Assembly: GCA_963575745.1 (NCBI GenBank)
Contig: CAUYUJ010018574.1
Coordinates: 136,760-200,759 of the forward strand
Direction of reading: 5' to 3'
Length of the DNA stretch: 64,000 bases
Source: Prorocentrum cordatum
Taxonomy: Eukaryota; Sar; Dinophyceae; Prorocentrales; Prorocentraceae
How positions within the stretch are numbered: position 1 is the first letter of the stretch; each line of letters begins with the position of its first letter. The position numbers and the translations under genes are program-made. Shown one piece after another: positions 28,960 to 39,990 of the stretch. Below the pieces are notes generated by a model. That model ran no database searches and was not told the DNA's origin. It was given only the letters and a program-made list of their open reading frames with translations.

Positions 28960-29985
28960 TGTCATCGGTGACGCCGAAATGGGTGGCGCGGGCGCATGTG
29001 GACACCGCCACTGGGGCCTTCGGTGGGGTTCCCTATGGGGCCACGAAGCGCGTGAGAGGTGTACCGACATGGGTGGCGCGGACGCATGTGGACACCGCCA
29101 CTGGGGCCTTCGGTGGGGCTCCCTATGGGGCCAACAAACGTGTGAGCGGTGCGCCGACATGGGTGGCGCGGACACATGTGGACACCGCCGCTGGGGCTTT
29201 CGGTGGAGCTTCCTATGTTGCCACGAAACGTGTGAAGGTGCGCCGAAATTGGTGGCGCGGACGCATGTGGACACCGCCACTGGGGCTTTCGGTGGAGCTT
29301 CCTATGTTGCCACGAAACGTGTGAGGGTGCGCCGAAATTGGTGGCGCGGACGCATGTGGAAACCGCCACTGGGGCCTTCGGTGGAGCTCCCTATGGGGCC
29401 ATGAAACGTGTGAAGGGTGCGCCGGCATGGGTGGCGCGGACGCATGTAGACACCGCCACTGGGGCCTTCGGTGGAGCTCCCTATGGGGCCACGAAACGTG
29501 TGAGTGGTGCGCCGACATGGGTGGCGCGGACGCATGTGGACACCGCCACTGGGGCCTTCGGTGGAGCTCCCTATGGGGCCATGAAACCTGTGAGGGCGCG
29601 GACGCATGTGGACACCGCCACTGGGGCCTTCGGTAGAACTCCCTATGGGGCCACGAAACGCCTGACGAGTGTACCGAAATTGGTGGCGCGGACGCATGTG
29701 GACACCGCAACAGGGGCCTTCGGTGGGGCTCCCTATGGGGCCAAGAAACGTGTGAGTGGTGCGCCGAAATGGATGGCGCGGACACGTGTGGACACCGCAA
29801 CTGGGGCCTTCGGTGGAGCTCCCTGTGGGGCCACGAAACGCGTGAGGCTCCCTGTCGGGCCACGAATCGCGTGAGGAGAGTGCCGAAATGGATGGCACAG
29901 ACGCGTGTGGACAACTCCACTGGGGCCTTCGGTGGAGTTCCCTATGGGGCCCCGAAACGTGTGACGAGTGTGCCACAATGGGGCG
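28960..29985 (+). repeat. 90-bp repeat array 2
   Basis: Eleven or so units. GGGTGGCGCG recurs at 29071, 29161 and so on, giving exactly 90 bp in the regular part. Thirty codons per unit keep frames open on both strands. Confidence 0.95.
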
Positions 29986-29994
29986 GCGACGAAA

Positions 29995-29996
29995 CC

Positions 29997-30031
<35 letters not shown>

Positions 30032-30150
30032 CGACAATGATGATGATGATGATGATGATGATGATTATGATGATGATGGTGATGGTGATGACGATGATGA
30101 CGAAGAGGATGATGATGATGATGAAGATGATGATGATCACGACGGTGGTG
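29995..30150 (+). repeat. (GAT)n microsatellite
   Basis: GATGAT triplets with GAC and GAA variants, opposite in strand to the ATC tracts at 7380 and 14560. Confidence 0.95.
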
Positions 30151-32048
30151 GGCAGAGGAAGGAGGGGGAGGAGGAGAGGACAAGGAGAGGAGAGGAACGG
30201 GGGGCACCGCCTCCTCAAAACGAGGACCCAACACCACAGGATGGTTGGGAAAAAAACGAAGTGCACACGCGCGCGTCGTCGCGCGCGCATGCTGGAATAG
30301 TTAAAAACAAACGTTTGGCTTCGTATCGGTCCACCATTGTGTGGTGCAAAGTACATGCGGTTCTGTCCCATCGCCCATCCAAAATATGAATTCATACCAC
30401 CCACACCCAGCAAGTTCCGACCACCCCCGCCATCCTCGGAAAAAACACACGATGCGCGCACACTCGGTTCATCAAATACCATAAGTTTCTAAGAATCCTT
30501 TGCAACAAATGTGACGAAGTGCGAACGCGCGCGTCGTCGCGCGCGCAATACGAAATTCTTCAAAAGCCCGAGGTTGCGGAAGGATTTCAAAATCGAGTAC
30601 CCAGAACACAAACACACACACACACAAAACACACATGGCTTCGCAACACGGATTTTCAATATATCTATACGCAATAGTCACTCACTCATATATATATATA
30701 CACATATAAGAAACCGAAGAAAAATATGAGAGAACATAAACAACAAAAACATCAAACATAACAAAAAAATGGGCGCGCGCCTGGCAAACTCCTACGAACA
30801 GCACGGGTTTTCAACATGCTCCAAGCAAATAATACCAACCGGGCTTCGCGCGCGCGCGCATGTCCAAATCGTTCGAACGCGTGTGCGCGCGTGCCGTCGC
30901 GAGAACCTTTGCAACACATGGGACGAAGTGCGCACGCGCGCGTCGTCGCGCGCGCATGCCGAAATCCTTCAAAAACCTTCGGTGTCATACCAATATCAAA
31001 ACCGAGCGTCCAAAACACATCCAAAAACACAGGGCTTCGTAACACGGATGTTCAACGGAAGCGTGCGCGCGCGCTCTTGCGAATTCCGACGAAAACCACC
31101 AGATGTTCAACAGGCTCATGGAATTCAGCCAAGCGGGCCTCTGGCGCCGCATGCCGATATCATCCGCACTCCCTTGCGCGCGTGCTGGGGGGGCACGCGT
31201 TGTGTCAAATAAAACCATGCGAACCACTCTCGCGCGTCGGCCGCGCGCGCATGTCGAACTCTTTCCAAAACCTTCATCACCGACGCGAGGACGCCGTCAT
31301 CGTCGTCGGCGTGATGCGTCGGCGGCGCCGAACTAGCTGGCCGCTGCGCGCGCGTGCTAGGGTTGGTGCGGCCGCAGAGATGCACCAGCCAACGCCAAGC
31401 ATGCATCGCAACCGCCACTGCATGGGTTTTGCAAACCAAGTTGCTGGTGGATGGGTGGGATGTTTGCAAGAGCATAGGATTTGTCAACTCATGGGTAAAA
31501 CCCCATTCTCCGTTCAAAAATAAGACTAGACTTTACCCCCCCGGAGATAACGGTACACCTTTTCGCATTGCAATTTACATATGATTCTGTACACTCGTCC
31601 ATCCTCAATACGAATTCAGAATGTCCCATCCCGGCTGGTACCACTCCCCCCCGCCATCCTCTGCAAAAAACTGTATGCGCGCACTCTCGCTTTATAAAAA
31701 AATCACAAGTTTTCACGAATCACAAGTTATACATATATATATATATAGACATATATATATATATAACAAAAATAAAAAAATGGACGAAAAGCGTACGCGC
31801 GCGTCGTGGCGCGCGCATGCCGGAATCCTTCAAGAACCTTCTTTTTCGGAAGAATTGCAAAATCTAGTTCCCAAAGAACAGTCAAAAGCACATGGCTTCG
31901 CAACAATAATTTCCTAATCAAGCTTACGCGCGCTTCTTGCGAAACCTTCAGCAAGCATAGTTTTTCAAGATTTCGGGGGGGGATTTTTTTTATATTTATA
32001 GTAATATTAATAAATAATGTATATATATAACAACAACAAAAAACAAAA

Positions 32049-32050
32049 AA

Positions 32051-32142
<92 letters not shown>
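32049..32142 (+). repeat. poly(A) tract
   Basis: 94 uninterrupted A after AACAAAAAACAAAAAAC. It may be the tail of a retroposed RNA or simple expansion. Upstream sequence is AT-rich (TATATATAACAACAAC) without a coding frame. Confidence 0.95.
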
Positions 32143-32143
<1 letters not shown>

Positions 32144-32412
32144 GGGCTTCGCGCGCGCGGATGCCGAAATCTTTCGAACGCCCTTGCGCGCGTGCCGTCG
32201 CGAGAACCCTCTGCACAAAAAAAAACCGAAGTGCGTACGCGCGCGTCGTCGCGCGCGCACGCGGGAATCCTTCAAAAACCTTCGGTTTCGAAAGGATGTC
32301 AAAATCGTGGTTTCGCAACACGGATTTTCAACAAAAGCGTGCGCGCGCGTTCTTGCGACGTCGTCGTCGCCGTCGTCGCCGTCCTCCCTCCTCCCTCGTC
32401 CTCCCTCCTCCC

Positions 32413-32444
<32 letters not shown>

Positions 32445-32454
32445 CTCGTTGAAG

Positions 32455-33130
32455 CCTTCGGTGTAGCTCCCTATGGGGCCACGAAGCGTGTGAGGGCGCG
32501 GACGCATCTTGACACCGCCACAGGGGCCTCCGTTGGAACTCCCTATGGAGCCACGAAAAGCCTGAAACGTATACCGAAATGGGTGGCGCGGACGCATGTG
32601 GACACCGCCACTGAGGCCTTCGGCGGGGCTCCCTATGGGGCCAAGAAACGTGTGAACGGTGCGCCGAAATGGGTGGCGCGGACACATGTGGACACCGCCA
32701 CTGGGGACTTCGGTGGAGTTCCCTGTGGGGCCACGAAACGCGTGAGGGGTGTGCCGACATGGATGGCGCGGATGCGTGTGGACACCGCCACTGGGGCCTT
32801 CGGTGGAACTCCCTATGGGGCCACGAAACGTGTGAGGGGTGCGCCGGAATGGGTGTCGCGGACGCATGTGGACACCGCCACTGGGGCCTTCGGTGGAGCT
32901 CCCGTGGGGCCACGAAGCGTGTGAGGGGTGCGCCGACATATGTGGCGCGGACGCATGTGAGCACCGCCACTGGGGCCTTCGGTGGGGCTCCCTGTAGGGC
33001 CACGAAACGCGTGAGGGATGTGCCGAAATGGATAGCGTAAACGCATGTGGTCACCGCCACTGGGGCCTTCGCTGGAACTCCTTATGGGGCCCACGAAACG
33101 TGTGACGGGTGTGCCACAATGAGGCGGCGC
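32455..33130 (+). repeat. 90-bp repeat array 3
   Basis: Seven or so units matching array 2 (for example GGACACCGCCACTGGGGCCT). Confidence 0.95.
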
Positions 33131-33134
33131 CGAA

Positions 33135-33186
33135 ACTGATGAGGATGATGATGATGATGATGACGATGAGGATGAGGATGATTATT

Positions 33187-33237
<51 letters not shown>

Positions 33238-33250
33238 ATGACAATGATGA
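33135..33250 (+). repeat. (GAT)n microsatellite
   Basis: GAT triplets with a few ATTATGA and GAC interruptions. Confidence 0.95.
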
Positions 33251-34944
33251 CGATGGTGATGGGCAGAGGGAAGACGGGGAGGAGGACAGGAGGAGGAGAG
33301 GAGAGGAACAAGGGCACCGTCTCCTCGAAACGAGGACCCAACACCACAGGATGGTTGGGAAAAAAACAAAGTGCACGCACGCGTCGTCGCGCGCGCATGC
33401 CAGAATCGTGAAAAAAAACATTTGGCTTCGTATCGGTACACCACTTTGTGGTGCAAAGTACATGCGGTTCTGTCCCATCGTCCATCCAAAATTTGAATTC
33501 ACACCACCCCAACCCAGCAAGTTACGACCGCCCCCGGCATCCTCGGCAAAACACACGATGCGCGCACACTCGTTCATCAAAAACTTTAAGTTGTTTTAAG
33601 AACCCCTTGCAACAAATGTGACAAAGTGCACACGCGCGCGTCGTCGCGCGCGCACAACGAAATCCTTCAAACACCTTAGGTTGCGGAAAGATTTCAAAAT
33701 CGTGTATCCAAAACACAGACACACACAAAACACACACACATGGTTTCGCAACACGGATTGTCCATATATTTACATACCGCTGTCACTCATTTATACATAT
33801 ATATAAGAACGAAGGCGACTAATAATATGACATAACATAAACAAAAAATTGGGCGCACGCCCTGGCACACTCTTACGAATATTATGGTTTTCCCCAACAC
33901 GTTCAGACAAATAGTGCCAACCGGACTTCGCGCGCGCGCATGTCGAAATCGTTCGAACGCCTGTGCGCGCGTGCCGTCGCGAAAACCTTTGCAACACATG
34001 GGACGACGTGCGCACGCGCGCGTCGTCGCGCGCGCATGCCGAAATCCTTCAAACATCTTCTATGTCAGACCACTGTCAAAACCGAGCGTCCAAACACATA
34101 CAAAAACACAGGGTTTCGCAACACGGATGTTCAACGAAAGCGTGCGCGCGCTCTTGCGAATTCGGACGAAAACCACCAGATGTTCAATATGTTCATGGAA
34201 TTCTGCCAAGCAGGCCTCTGGCGCCGCAGGCCGACATCATCCACACTCCCTTGCGCGCGTGCTGGGGGGGGGGGCACGCTTTGTGTCAAATAAAACCATG
34301 CGAGCAACTCTCGCGCGTCGGCCGCGCGCGCATGTCGAACTCTTTCCAACATCTGCATCGCCTACGCGAGGACGCCGTCATCGTCGTCGGCGTGATCAGC
34401 ATCAGCGCTCGCACTGGCCGCGCCTTCGTCAGTGCGAGCATCGTCAACGGCATCGCATCGCCACTATCATCATCGCGTCTACCATAACCGGCGTTGCCAT
34501 AATACCGCGCCCGCCCGATTTGCCGACTCGCAGTGAAATGCCCGCTGGGATGAGCCCAGCGGTCAACGCCACCGCAGTCGCGTCGGTGGTGCCTAACTAG
34601 CTGGCCGCTGCGCACACGTGCTAGGGTTGGCGCGGCCGCAGAGATGCACCAGTCAACGCCAAGCATGCATCGCAATCGCCATTGCACGGGTTTTGCCAAC
34701 CATGTTGCGGATGGGTCGGTGGGTGGGATGTTTGCAAGAGCATGGGATGCGTCAACTCCTCGTCCTCGTCCTCGTCCTCCGCGATGCGGCCGTGCTCGAC
34801 CCGCGGTTCGTGTTGATGATGTGCACGCATGGAAACCTGAATCAAACCTTGGGGATGAGGAGAAGAGCGGTGGAAAGCCGGGGGGGGGAGCGAGGAACCG
34901 GGAACAGGATACCCCGGGGAGCCGACGGGGAGCACTGTCATCAT

Positions 34945-35000
34945 CGGAGGAGGAGGAGGAGGAGGAGGAGGAGGAGGAGGAGGAGGAGGAGGAGGAGGAA
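34945..35000 (+). repeat. (GGA)n microsatellite
   Basis: Eighteen GGA triplets. Confidence 0.95.
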
Positions 35001-35146
35001 GGGGGCCCGAGGGGGGGCTGATGACAATGGGTGTCGGCCCCCCTTCCCGTGGATAGGGTCGTAGTTGTCACTCCGAGAACACGTGCTTTTATACATTGCC
35101 CCCCGTGCCATCGGTGTCACGGGTACCACCCACTCGCTGCGGTCAG

Positions 35147-36163
35147 CTAGTCGCCCCCGCCTGCGCTGCTGTCGGCGCCGCCCGCCCCTGGGCCCGCCGC
35201 CGCCGGGCGGCGCCGGGGCGCGTTGCCCCGGCCCTTCTTGCCCTTGCCGTCGCGGCCCTTGCCTTTGCCTTTGCCCTCGCCCTTGCCCTTGGGCCGGCGG
35301 AGCCCTAGGCCGACGCCCCCGCCGCCCTGGCCGCGGCCCTTGCCCTTAGCACGCTCAGTGGGGGTCTTCTCGTTGTACACGAGGACCCGACGGGGGAGCT
35401 GCTGGCCCTCGGCCAGCGGCGGGGCGGCAGCGCCGCCAACCGCCAGGCCCGCTGCGCGGCGCAAGGGGTGGTCGAGCACCCGCAGGGCGGACTGCACCTC
35501 CAAGCTCTCTTTGGAGAGCGTCAGACGCATCCGGAAGGTGCCAGGCACCCTCACACGCGCGTTGTCCACGTCCGACCACCTCTCCTGGGAGCAGACACCC
35601 TCAATCACTCCAGGCACGCTCAGCGCGGCCTCGATCTTGTCCACCGCGTCAGCCACTGGGCGGTTCAGGGCCTGGCCCTGGGCCGGCGCCGGCGCCGCCG
35701 CAGGCGCAGCGGCCGCCGCTGGGGGGTCTGCTGGCGCTGCGGCTGCTGCGGGGGCCACCACCGCGGCGTCGACAGCCATCGGAACCGTGAGCCCTAGCTG
35801 GTCCCGAAGCGTCTGGCCCACTGCTGCGCCCCAAGCCTCCTCGAGGTCGCGCCACTCTCCGCCCGGGGCCTTCTGGTTCCACAGGGTTTCACACGCGTCG
35901 CACCCGTCGAAGACGACAGTTGTGCTCTTCATGGCCCCGTCGACGCGCCTGCTCAACCCCGCCTGGGACACCCCAAGCGCGTCCACACGGTTCGACAGGG
36001 TCGAAAGCGCCTGGTTGACCTCATGCCTGCGGGCCGTCGACATGGCCGCTGGTGGCGGTGCTGCCTGGCCTTGCGAGTGGGTGGTTGCGCGGCCGGCGCC
36101 GCGGGCGAGGGGGGCGGGGCGGCCGGGCGCCGTGTAAGCCAGCGTCGGCGCGCGACCTCTCAC
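35147..36163 (-). CDS. ORF1-like protein: coiled coil, globular core, basic tail
   Basis: An uninterrupted 338-codon minus-strand frame; an internal Met gives MSTARRHEVNQALSTLSNRV. That segment (QALSTLSNRVDALGVSQAGL) predicts a short coiled coil. A middle region, GVIEGVCSQERWSDVDNARV then GTFRMRLTLSKESLEVQSAL, looks folded and could be RRM-like. The tail alternates GKGKGRGQGGGG and KGKGEGKGKG, as in RNA-binding tails. An Ala/Pro linker lies between. The layout resembles LINE ORF1 proteins. It sits just 3' of the minus-strand LINE, so it may be ORF1 of an adjoining copy. A host RNA-binding protein is the alternative. Confidence 0.55.
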   Translation of the reverse strand: MRGRAPTLAYTAPGRPAPLARGAGRATTHSQGQAAPPPAAMSTARRHEVNQALSTLSNRVDALGVSQAGLSRRVDGAMKSTTVVFDGCDACETLWNQKAPGGEWRDLEEAWGAAVGQTLRDQLGLTVPMAVDAAVVAPAAAAAPADPPAAAAAPAAAPAPAQGQALNRPVADAVDKIEAALSVPGVIEGVCSQERWSDVDNARVRVPGTFRMRLTLSKESLEVQSALRVLDHPLRRAAGLAVGGAAAPPLAEGQQLPRRVLVYNEKTPTERAKGKGRGQGGGGVGLGLRRPKGKGEGKGKGKGRDGKGKKGRGNAPRRRPAAAGPGAGGADSSAGGGD

Positions 36164-36205
36164 TACTATCCTTCTTCCCCCCTGTCCTTCCTACAAAGAC
36201 ACCCG

Positions 36206-37195
36206 TCACTCAGTGGCGCCACAACGCCACCAAATGGAAAAGGGGGGAGAGAGAAAGGGAGGGGACGAACAGCAGGGGCAGGGGCAGGGGAAGGGAAGGA
36301 CAGGGGTGGAAGGGGAGGGAGGGGCAAGGGGGAGGGGAAGGAAGGGGAGGGGCACGGGGGGGAGAAGGGGAGGAGAGGGAAAGGGAGGGCCCCAGTGGCG
36401 GGCTGAAGGGGTGGAAGATCCGGCCGCCATCCCTGCCCGCCCGTCCGCCGCCGACCGCTGGAGGGGGGTCCGTCCGGAGAGGGAGAACGGGAAATCGGCA
36501 TTCGGTTTCCTCAACCAGTCCTGACCGTGTCCCGACCCCCTCTTCCCCCGCGCGCAACGGGATGCCCCTGCCGCGGGGGGGCTGGGGGGAGCAGGCGGCC
36601 AGAGTAGTCCGGCGCCGGGCGCAGAAGGGCGCCCCCCCCCCCGATGGTCCTTAAAGAAGGCCATCGATCGGCGCTGGGGCCATCGGCCCAAAAGCGCGGC
36701 ATATTGACCTGTTGCACCGCAAGGGACTGGGAGCCTGGGATGGACAGAGACCAGGCGAGAACCCCCTCGCAACCTGCGACCACGGCCGCGCCCTTTCGCG
36801 GCCGCCTTGCCTTTGGCCTTGGCACGCACCACAACTCGTGCGCCCCGTGCTGCCTGGGCCTTAGCCTTGGCCCTGCCTAGCCAGCCCGCCCCGTGGGCGC
36901 GCGGCTTGGCTTTGGCACGAGCTTTAGCCCTAGCCTGGGCCTTGGCTCTTGCACCGCAACCAATGGCCCTAGGTTTGGCGTTCGCTTTGGCCTTAGCCGC
37001 CGCCGGTTGTTGGCCAACCGCTGCCGGCGCAGCCCCGTCTCCCTGCGGACGCGCCGCGGCTCCCGCAGGGGGGGCACCTTTGCGCCTCGCTTCATGCGTG
37101 GAACATTGCTTACTAAGTGTGCCGCTTGGCGCTGGCGGGAAGACGTGGCCACACTCCCGACACGCGCGGTTGGCTATAGTTCCCTCCCCCTGCAC
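36206..37195 (-). pseudogene. LINE tail: zinc finger and Ala/Lys-rich region
   Basis: It begins MQGEGTIANRACRECGHVFP, then LSKQCSTHEARRKG, a CxxC...CxxxH finger that continues the finger series at the end of the RNase H frame but in another frame. After it come AKAKANAKPRA-type repeats (36780-36990) and then a low-complexity Arg/Pro region. I read the first 60 codons as the frameshifted C-terminus of the LINE polyprotein and the rest as non-coding. Confidence 0.4.
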
Positions 37196-37944
37196 CGGCG
37201 CTCATGGCCGAAGCGGGCGCTGCTGCTTGCGTACTTCTGGATGAGGACGCCGCACTTGCGACATTTCTCGCACCCGTCTAGGATCACCGCCCCTGCGGCG
37301 GTGCACCGGCGCACGTGGCCCTGGAAATCCTTAATGAGCACGCGGGCGCCACACTTACGGTAAATATCAACTTCGTGCCACTCGAGATCACGAACGGGCG
37401 GCGGCGGCGCTGTGAGGCGCCGTGACATATTCGACACCATGCCTTCTCGTCCGTAGTCCGCTGCTTTGTCGGCCAGCTCATTGTCGTGCTCGCCCGTGTG
37501 TCCGTACACGTGCTCCCACGTGATGCGCCTCCGCTCGGATACCTGCCACGTTATCTCTTGGGCGGCTTCGGCCAGCTCCCCGTTGGACTGGGCCCCCCAA
37601 GTTCCACGTGCGATGTTGGCCGCGTACTCTGAGTCGTAACGAATGTGCACCGGCGTGTCCCCATTATCCGGCGCCTCCTCCAGAAGCCAGCGCATGGTCT
37701 CGCCAATGGCAGATAGTTCGGCCGTGTTGTTGGTACGTGTGCGGGCGCCAATCCAACGATGATCCCACGCTTGTGCAATGACGGGTGCGTGCAGCACCAC
37801 GTCGGGTATCCTCCCCATAGTGCCCGGGCCGTTGTATCGGAAAACTACGGAGCCCCAGCCTGCCTCTCCGTCCGATCCAGACCCATCCGTGGCGATCCAC
37901 CAGTCCTCGGGCGGTGCCGGGTGGGGGCCGTACTGAACATGCAT
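37174..37944 (-). pseudogene. RNase H domain and C-terminal fingers
   Basis: WWIATDGSGSDGEAGWGSVV (first Asp), RTNNTAELSAIGETMRWLL (Glu), HIRYDSEYAANIARGTW (Asp) and HTGEHDNELADKAADYG (His and last Asp) are all present. The DEDD set of a type I RNase H is therefore intact; it would degrade the RNA strand of the RNA-DNA hybrid after reverse transcription. The C-terminus adds FQGHVRRCTAAGAVILDGCE and CRKCGVLIQKYASSSARFGH, two Cys/His finger-like units. The domain itself has no stop; it is called a pseudogene because its polyprotein is broken upstream. Confidence 0.8.
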
Positions 37945-38038
37945 CCAACGCCCTTCCGTGGTCTGCAGAGCACGCTGGAATTCCAGACGCGCCGGACAGC
38001 GGGGCTCATGATACTGTAGCCGGGTCCCCAGGTACTGC

Positions 38039-38604
38039 TTATTGTATACAGTCGGGGCAATAATGCGCCCAAGTGGTCACCAACCCCGGGTCCCGCATGG
38101 CGCGATGCTCGTCGTAATGAAACCGTAACTGGTCCCCTGCATTGAAGTGCTTCTCGCAGCCCGGCACTGGGCACGCGTACCTTCCATCGGCCGCTCCTGC
38201 TGCCGCAGCGCCCACCCCCCCTCCCGGAGGAGGGGGAGGGGGAGGAACTGGGGGAGGGGGGGGGCAGGAAACGGGGGGGCGCCCGGAGGGCCATCCACAA
38301 CTAATTTTGGATCGTCGCTGGGCAGGGGCGCTCCCGGGCGCCATTGGTTCACTAGTGCCCGATACTCATTCGTCACTTCGATGGCCGGAAACGCCCGGTC
38401 GACGGCGCGCCTCCAAGCCTGCCGGCCGGTGGCCTTTCTGAACCAGTCGCGTTCGTGGATTCCCATGCGCTGAATCCCACGACCCAACCAAAAGCACTGC
38501 CAAGAGCACCAGTTGCACTCGTCACATCTACGACCGGCGACCCAACCGAACAACACTTGTTTCGGCACCCTGCAGGCCGGCATTTGGGCAACGTGACCAA
38601 GCCA
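38039..38604 (-). pseudogene. RT C-terminal domain with C2H2 finger
   Basis: In frame with the RT but after a TAA at 38605-38607, it reads WLGHVAQMPACRVPKQVLFG, the conserved LGHV segment after LINE RT thumbs. After a frame change, YACPVPGCEKHFNAGDQLRF then HYDEHRAM forms a classical C2H2 finger, probably used to contact target DNA. An oligo-Pro/Gly tract at 38210-38280 lies between finger and upstream frame. Confidence 0.6.
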
Positions 38605-39990
38605 TTACATGGCTAGGCGAGTGATCTGGTCCTCGATAGTCCTCCAGCGGGAGGCGCGATACATTGCGGCGTCAGTAATCGAATGCTCCTCCATGGCCCA
38701 CACATCCATCCCGAACTCTCTCCTGACCCCGTAGTTGGCCACTCGTTGCAACCTGAGCAGATCCGCCTTGCTCCAGGAGCGTGACCGGCAGCCCGAGAGC
38801 AGGGATGTAATGGCACACTGCTGGGCCACTGAAAGCCGCGTATAAATATCGACGCCACTCGTCCTTCCACGGCCGTGGGCCGTGCCCTGCGACCATCCTT
38901 TGGCGATGGTGCGGATTAACCCTTTGGTGGCAATAACCCGGCGAGCCGTGTCGGCCGTTTGGAGGCCGACTTCATGATGGATCCCTCCAAGGTGCTTTAG
39001 TTGTGAAACCTCATGTTCGCGACGCACATCATGTGGTGACCGCTGGTGGCCGCTGATATACGACCGTTCCGTTTTGCCAGCGTTTACCCTTTCCTCCCAG
39101 TCTGACATAGTCGTCACCAGCAGGGGTTCCGACGTACGCATCTCTGCGGCAAAACCCGCTATCATTGCGTCGTCGGCGAAAGCGACGTCTCCGAGCACCA
39201 TAGCGCGTTAGGAGCTCGATTTCCCTTTCTCCGTGATCTCCTGGTGCCGTTCCCGGGCCTTCTTTTGTAGGTGCCCGTCAATCTCGTATACTCCCATGGA
39301 ACCCCGGGGGTCAGACCCGACGCTGCCGCCGAGCGCTTGCGTCGGCCCCTGAAGTCTTTCAGCACCGCGTCGTGGAACACGTTGAATAAAGGTGGGCTCG
39401 ACGGGCACCCCTCCCGAAGGCCGCGTTTGGGGTGCCATTCTTCCGACGCGCCGCCCAACGCACGCACCTTGCAGTGCTTTGCATCCCCGGCGGACATCCT
39501 CTCAACTCTAGTAGCCGCCACAGAGCTGGACGGCACACCCGAGGGTATGCTTTTTCGATGTCCAGAAAAGACAACACTATTGGATCGCCCCGTGTCATGG
39601 AAGACGCTTCCTCGATCAGTCTGCGCGTCACCTGCAGAGCGTCGTCGGTCCCACGCCCTCTCCGAAAGCCCGATTGCCCCTCGCCCAGGAACTCCTCGGA
39701 CCACTGGGACACCCGCGAGGCGACAACTCACGCTAGTAATTTGGACCCAACGGAGAGAAGCGTTATGCCTCTCCAAGTGTTCTTGTCCTTGCGGTTGCCC
39801 TTTTTCTTCCACAGCGGCACTGCGAGTCCAGTGCGCCATTCTGCCGGCCACCCGGCGGCTTCCTCCTCCTCCTCCCCTTCTGCGGCCAACGTCCACATTC
39901 GTCTCACAGTGGCAAACGCGTGCTGCCAGATTTCATTGCCACCAAGCCGGAGGGCTTCAGCGACGAAACCGTCCTCACCCGGTTGTTTGC
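38605..39990 (-). pseudogene. reverse transcriptase of minus-strand LINE
   Basis: In pieces across three frames: MKTGKQPGEDGFVAEAL (motif 0), RTGLAVPLWKKKGNRKDKNT (motif 2), GFRRGRGTDDALQVTRRLIE (motif 3), VLSFLDIEKAYPRV (motif A with Asp), KRGLREGCPSSPPLFNVFHD (motif B) and DVAFADDAMIAGFA (motif C, FADD). All catalytic Asp residues are present. Frame changes occur near 39720 and 39480, and motif C opens in a third frame at 39201. Indels from sequencing are possible, since the motifs are otherwise unmutated. Confidence 0.75.

Larger units (their letters stand above)
28780..31530 (+). repeat. ~3-kb higher-order repeat, unit 2
   Basis: In order: leader (28785), 90-bp array (28960-29985), (GAT)n (29995-30150), the GAGGACCCAACACCACAGGA module (30220), repeated CGCG modules (30270-31080) and the tail module (31150-31530). 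Unit 3 repeats this order. Confidence 0.8.
31550..34770 (+). repeat. ~3-kb higher-order repeat, unit 3
   Basis: The same order as unit 2: leader (31560), CGCG modules (31795, 32150-32345), 90-bp array (32455-33130), (GAT)n (33135-33250), the CCAACACCACAGG module (33340), CGCG modules (33380-34150) and tail (34190-34760). A 94-base poly(A) at 32049 is extra. Confidence 0.8.

Noticed and set aside
25290-34150. Multi-hundred-residue repeat proteins over the 90-bp arrays
   Set aside because: Opposite strands and alternative frames are equally open, and units differ without codon-position bias as far as I can see.
36210-36560. Pro/Ser-rich minus frames between the LINE tail and the ORF1-like gene
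   Set aside because: The GGGAGGGG-rich plus strand gives proline text in every minus frame; no conserved residues.
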